From Arthrobacter endolithicus (lineage in GTDB: Bacteria; Actinomycetota; Actinomycetes; Actinomycetales; Micrococcaceae), in NCBI RefSeq assembly GCF_026627425.1, contig NZ_JAPNLH010000022.1:1-48807 (forward strand): 48,807 nucleotides of DNA, read 5' to 3'. Below the pieces are notes generated by a model. It did not search any database. It saw only the letters and a list, made by a program, of their open reading frames with translations, and was not told where the DNA came from. The number at the start of each line of letters is the position of its first letter. Position 1 is the stretch's first letter. Shown one piece after another: positions 47,767 to 48,807 of this stretch. The position numbers and the translations under genes are program-made.

Positions 47767-48696
47767 ATGAAAGCTACTGCCGATGAACCTAGATTCGCGA
47801 TCTACTGTCGCATTAGCCGCGACCGAGTAGGAGCCGGGCTCGGGATTGAGCGACAGCTAAGCGACTGCCAAGCCCTTGCCACCCAACTCGGAGGGACGGT
47901 AGTTGCTACCTTTGCGGACAACGACATCTCCGCATACTCGGGCAAACGCCGACCCGGCTACGAGGCCTTACTCGCCGCTATGCGCGACGGGACTGTAACC
48001 ACGGTGTTGGCGTGGCACGCCGACAGGATTCACCGCTCAATGGTGGAACTTGAGGACTACGTCGCAGCGTCGGATCTGCACGGTATAGCGACCCAAACCG
48101 TTAGGGCTGGCCTCATTGACCTCTCAACACCCTCGGGGAGGCTCGTTGCCCGTCAACTTGGGGCTGTCGCCCGCTATGAGGTGGAGCACTCTATAGAACG
48201 TCAGCGTGCCGCCAAACTCCAGGCGGCGAGGGCTGGATTACCGAGTGGAGGGAATCGACCATACGGATACGAACAGAATGGCATGGATGTGAGGCAATCG
48301 GAAGCGGTCATCGTTGTCGAAGCCGCCGAGCGTTTCGTGTCCGGCGATTCATATCGGTCAATCGCGGCTGATCTTAACGCGCGCGGAATTCCAACAGCCA
48401 AGGGGCATAGGTGGGCGGGCGTAAATATACGAAATGTCATTCTGCGGAAACGCAACATTGCTGTCCGTGTCCACAATAGCGACGAATATCCGGCACAGTG
48501 GTCTCCCCTGTTTACTGACGAATTGTGGAACGAACTGCAATTGGCTATCGCTCGTGGAAAATCACTTTATGGTGATCATTCCTATTCAAGACTACATCTA
48601 CTGAAAGGCTTCGTCTTTTGTGGCATATGTAGCAATCGAATGAATATTGTCAGCGCCCAAGGTCGCCATGGCAGTTATGTGGCTCTTCAGAATTGA
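47767..48696 (+). pseudogene. Large serine recombinase/integrase, 3' end cut by an insertion sequence
   Basis: The frame encodes FAIYCRISRDR (catalytic Ser of the resolvase domain), GIERQLSDCQALA, DNDISAYSGKRRPGYEALL, VLAWHADRIHRSMVELEDYV and GRLVARQLGAVARYEVEHSIERQ, all of the N-terminal resolvase domain. The recombinase domain follows (GGNRPYGYE, ADLNARGIPTAKGHRWAGVNIRNVIL) and then the start of the zinc ribbon (GFVFCGICSNRM). It stops after about 309 residues, before the second cysteine pair and the long coiled-coil end expected for a 450-550 aa integrase. The last codons (48681 on) are already IS sequence. Base composition falls to about 40% GC near 48550, unlike the host genes. The ATG at 47767 has AGGG upstream; 47758 is an alternative. 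Confidence 0.88.
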
Positions 48697-48807
48697 GGGT
48701 GTAGTTTCGGTCTGAATCCGCCGGATTCCAGCAGTGATCTTGCGACGTAGTTGGTGAGGTTGCGGAAGCCGAGAGCGGAACCGCGAAGGTGTTCGAGCCG
48801 GCCATTG
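48681..48807 (-). mobile_element. ISL3-family insertion sequence, one end with the transposase C-terminus (runs off the right edge)
   Basis: The minus strand encodes the last 39 residues of a transposase, including NGRLEHLRGS, ALGFRNLTNY and GGFRPKLHPQF, ending at a TGA at 48687. This matches the C-terminus of actinobacterial ISL3 transposases. GGCTCTTCAG at 48681 is the expected outer end of an ISL3 terminal inverted repeat. ISL3 elements make 8-bp target duplications, so the 8 bases before 48681 should recur at the other end, outside the window. Confidence 0.8.

Overview
The window is high-GC chromosomal DNA from an actinobacterium, most likely a member of the Micrococcaceae (Arthrobacter-like). 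Three things support this: the gene content (DUF3052, DUF3145 and DUF6504 proteins, MptB-like polyprenol-phosphate mannosyltransferases, a FasR-type regulator ahead of fabD-fabH-acpP-fabF), the many genes that start directly downstream of a TANNNT promoter box with no ribosome binding site, and the order peroxiredoxin - DUF3052 - aceE - regulator - fab genes, which parallels mycobacteria and streptomycetes. The placement is inference; there is no 16S gene here.

Layout. 1-7.9 kb: accessory genes (unknown partial gene, GNAT acetyltransferase, Tat-exported SGNH hydrolase, secreted beta-propeller, SRPBCC protein, two NAD-dependent epimerase-like enzymes, small proteins). 8.0-14.4 kb: a four-gene integral-membrane glycosyltransferase cluster, two MptB-like genes flanking two tandem GT87-like paralogs. 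It is probably a lipomannan/lipoglycan pathway, and both tandem genes appear to start with ATT. 14.6-20.2 kb: housekeeping genes (orn, tRNA-His, acyl-CoA dehydrogenase, def, acyltransferase, prfC). 20.3-27 kb: HNH nuclease, RNase P RNA, long-form gap, yaaA, a truncated VOC protein, a C4-type zinc-ribbon protein, a Nif3-like protein and msrA. 27.2-28.9 kb: a cysteine biosynthesis pair cysK-cysE preceded by a 22-codon upstream ORF. 29-33 kb: gnd, gene relics, a D-2-hydroxyacid dehydrogenase, DUF6504, a 34-aa microprotein and tRNA-Val.

33.4-43.9 kb is central carbon to lipid metabolism: sirtuin, AhpE-like peroxiredoxin and DUF3052 on the minus strand; aceE, fasR-like regulator, fabD, fabH, acpP and fabF on the plus strand. 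The same palindrome, TTGTA-N7-TACAA, occurs twice ahead of the regulator and once ahead of fabD, which gives a concrete candidate operator for autoregulation and control of fatty acid synthesis.

43.9-48.8 kb holds DUF3145, xerC, dprA and the 3' part of comM. comM is cut at the Walker B (LDEAPE) codons by an integrated element whose large serine recombinase gene starts about 75 bp inside the junction. That recombinase is itself cut by an ISL3-family insertion sequence running off the right edge. The competence/DNA-uptake locus is therefore broken by a nested insertion. An unusual 8-bp/9-bp repeat tract spans the comM stop and the dprA start.
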